A stretch of DNA of 64,000 bases from Geodermatophilus obscurus. GTDB lineage: Bacteria > Actinomycetota > Actinomycetes > Mycobacteriales > Geodermatophilaceae. A program made the position numbers and the translations under genes. The stretch is taken from NCBI RefSeq assembly GCF_900115395.1, contig NZ_FOWE01000003.1:310001-374000 (forward strand), given 5' to 3'. Below are positions 62,502-64,000 of the stretch, one piece after another. The notes under the pieces were generated by a model. The model saw only the letters and a list, made by a program, of their open reading frames with translations, was not told the DNA's origin and searched no databases. Each line of letters begins with the position of its first letter. The stretch's first letter is position 1.

Positions 62502-63438
62502 ACCCCGCCAGCAGCTCGCCGGCGAGCTCGGCGGCCAGGGGGTGGCCGAAGAGTCCCGGGAGCCCGCCGGTGTGCACGAAGACCGTCCGCTCGCCGGGCC
62601 GGATCGAGCCGTCGGCCACCGCGGCGGCCAGCCCGGCGAGCGCCTTGGCCGTGTAGACGGGGTCGAGCAGCAGTCCCTCGGTGCGGGCCGCCGTGCGGAG
62701 CGCGGCCGACGCGGCGGGGGTGAGGACGCCGTAGCCGTCGCCCACCTGGTCGCGCCGCAGCCGCAGGCCGTCGGCGGCGCCGCCGAGCGCGGCGGCCAGG
62801 GCGGCCACCGGCTCCGCCGGGTCCGGCACCGCGCCGGTGTCCACGCCGAGCACCCGGTCGGCCCCCAGCCCCGCCACCAGGCCGGCCATGGTGCCGCCCG
62901 ACCCGACGGCCACCACGACGTGCCGGGCGTCGGGGACCTGGTCCTCCAGTTCGGCGGCGCACGCGAGGTAGCCGCGCGCCCCGGTCACCGACGAGCCGCC
63001 CAGCGGCAGGACGGCGGGCACCTCACCGTCGGCACGCAGGTCCTCGGCGAGCGCGGCCACCCGTGCGTCGACGTCGGCCGGGTCGGGCACGAGGACCACC
63101 CGCGCGCCCAGTGCCGCCTCGAGCGCGAGGTTGCCCGGGCGCTCGACCGACGGCGACCCGCCGAGCACCAGCACGGCGCGCAGCCCCAGGCGGGCGGCGG
63201 CCGCGGCGGTCATCCGGGCGTGGTTGCTCTGCACGCCGCCCGAGGTGACCAGGACGGTGGCGCCGGCGGCGACCGCCTCGGCGGCCAGGTGCTCGAGCTT
63301 GCGGACCTTGTTGCCCCCGCCGAGGTCGGTCAGGTCGTCGCGCTTGACCACCAGGTCGTCCGCGCGCAGGCCGAGCGCCGCGGCGAGGCGCGGCGCCCGG
63401 TCCAGCGGGGTGGGCCAGTGCGAGAGCGGGACGGTCAC
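62497..63438 (-). CDS. D-cysteine desulfhydrase / ACC deaminase-like PLP enzyme
   Basis: A 313-residue fold-type II PLP enzyme. The Lys is in GGGNKVRKLEHL (about residues 41-52), then TSGGVQSNHARMTAAAAA, the substrate Ser-Asn loop, and AVGSGGTMAGL binding the phosphate. FVHTGGLPGLFG near the end is typical of D-cysteine desulfhydrase/ACC deaminase. Which of these reactions it does cannot be told. The ATG/GTG at 63438 follows a short G-rich stretch, and the 3' end overlaps the cobG promoter motif. Confidence 0.9.
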   Translation of the reverse strand: MTVPLSHWPTPLDRAPRLAAALGLRADDLVVKRDDLTDLGGGNKVRKLEHLAAEAVAAGATVLVTSGGVQSNHARMTAAAAARLGLRAVLVLGGSPSVERPGNLALEAALGARVVLVPDPADVDARVAALAEDLRADGEVPAVLPLGGSSVTGARGYLACAAELEDQVPDARHVVVAVGSGGTMAGLVAGLGADRVLGVDTGAVPDPAEPVAALAAALGGAADGLRLRRDQVGDGYGVLTPAASAALRTAARTEGLLLDPVYTAKALAGLAAAVADGSIRPGERTVFVHTGGLPGLFGHPLAAELAGELLAGS

Positions 63439-63462
63439 CGGGTGATCGTCCCGCTCCGGGGA

Positions 63463-64000
63463 TCAGGCGGTGCGGCGGGCCCGGTCGAAGGACATCCACA
63501 CCTCGCGGCGCTCCTTGCGGCTGGTCACCTGCGCCATCGCGGCGACCCGGCGGCGCTGCTCGGCCGAGGCGACGTGCTGCACGACGGCGACCTCGGCGTC
63601 GCGCATGGCGCGCTCGGCGGCGAACTCGGCCGGCGTCGACGGGAACTCGTCGGCGGTGGGGGTCGGTGCGCCGTCGGCGGACTCCCGGGCGTAGGGGCTG
63701 TCGGCCGGCAGGTTGCCGCTGACCCGCCCGTAGGCGCCGAGCAGGAGCAGCACCAGGCCGGCGACGACGGAGAAGCCGACGTTGCTCAGGCCGAACGCCA
63801 GGAAGTTCCAGTCGGTGTTGAGCACCGCCAGGTTGGCCAGCGCCGACACCAGGAACAGCACGCCGATCACGATCATGACCGTGGAGGCCGTGCGGGCGCT
63901 GCGGAAGGCCGAGTAGACCAGCACCGCGGCGGTGACCAGCGAGATCGTCGACAGCAGGCCGTTGGACGACAGGCCGAGGACGCGCTCGCCGGCGGTGGAG
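63463..64000 (-). CDS. DUF4383-like membrane protein (5' end outside window)
   Basis: The frame is open to the window edge, with about 178 residues visible. GERVLGLSSNGLLSTISLVTAAVLVYSA resembles the DUF4383 pattern of paired helices with a short glycine turn, followed by two more helices (VMIVIGVLFLVSALANLAVL; FGLSNVGFSVVAGLVLLLLGAYGRV). The C-terminal 75 residues are charged and helical with RRRVAAMAQVTSRKERREVW. Its function is unknown. Confidence 0.7.
   Translation of the reverse strand, partial: STAGERVLGLSSNGLLSTISLVTAAVLVYSAFRSARTASTVMIVIGVLFLVSALANLAVLNTDWNFLAFGLSNVGFSVVAGLVLLLLGAYGRVSGNLPADSPYARESADGAPTPTADEFPSTPAEFAAERAMRDAEVAVVQHVASAEQRRRVAAMAQVTSRKERREVWMSFDRARRTA

Overview
The window is very GC-rich (roughly 75% by eye), densely packed, and full of GTG starts and 4-nt stop/start overlaps. 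It belongs to an actinomycete. The gene content (MarP-type protease beside acs, FhuF-like reductase, ANTAR regulator, DUF222-HNH protein, aerobic-type cobalamin genes) and the style of the intergenic repeats suggest Geodermatophilaceae (Blastococcus/Geodermatophilus/Modestobacter type). That placement is inference; there is no rRNA gene here to settle it.

Layout. 1-6.6 kb: a conserved actinobacterial block in the same order as the Mycobacterium tuberculosis nth-to-acs locus: TlpA-like thioredoxin, CoA-type Nudix hydrolase, a cupredoxin lipoprotein, MarP-type serine protease, epoxide-hydrolase-like protein, holin-superfamily protein, acetyl-CoA synthetase. 6.7-13 kb: FhuF-like Fe-S protein, an SDR-queA-hflX operon behind a SoxR box, soxR, an XRE regulator and an ABC exporter. 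13.3-22.9 kb: a minus-strand cobalamin operon headed by a cobalamin riboswitch (chlID, cobO, cobB, cbiM, cbiN, cbiQ, cbiO, cobE, cobC, cobA/cysG). 22.9-31.3 kb: duplicated small membrane proteins with a winged-helix regulator, an AbrB-type transporter, a head-to-head truncated MFS/Lrp pair, and assorted single genes. 31.4-41.7 kb: a second set of cobalamin genes (cobQ, cbiB, cbiET, cobM, cbiD, cobK) mixed with plsC, an ANTAR protein, a MocR regulator and def. 41.7-47.7 kb: an FBP-domain protein, a secreted anchored protein, and a DUF4331 - TPR - NicO (Ni/Co transporter) module. 48.1-51.4 kb: an overlapping pair of dynamin-like GTPases. 51.4-56.9 kb: an accessory region with four damaged genes and three copies of a 24-25 bp repeat. 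56.8-64 kb: an MFS transporter, the third cobalamin set (cobIJ fusion, cobH, cobG), a GlgC-like nucleotidyltransferase, a D-cysteine-desulfhydrase-like enzyme and a truncated membrane protein at the edge.

Together the cobalamin genes cover most of the route from uroporphyrinogen III to adenosylcobyric acid and adenosylcobinamide. They use an oxygen-dependent CobG with an ECF cobalt importer (CbiMNQO) and a fused ChlI/ChlD chelatase subunit that presumably partners a CobN outside the window. CobN, CobF, CobU/P, CobS and CobT are not visible here. CbiD, usually assigned to the anaerobic pathway, sits beside the aerobic enzymes.

Standout observations: two likely CTG start codons used in CTGA stop/start overlaps (cobA/cysG with a strong Shine-Dalgarno, and the ephE-like gene); one deletion that removed the 5' ends of two divergent genes; a cluster of frameshifted genes; several families of intergenic or in-gene palindromic repeats; and many apparently leaderless promoters with a (T/C)AnnnT box 6-8 nt before the start codon.
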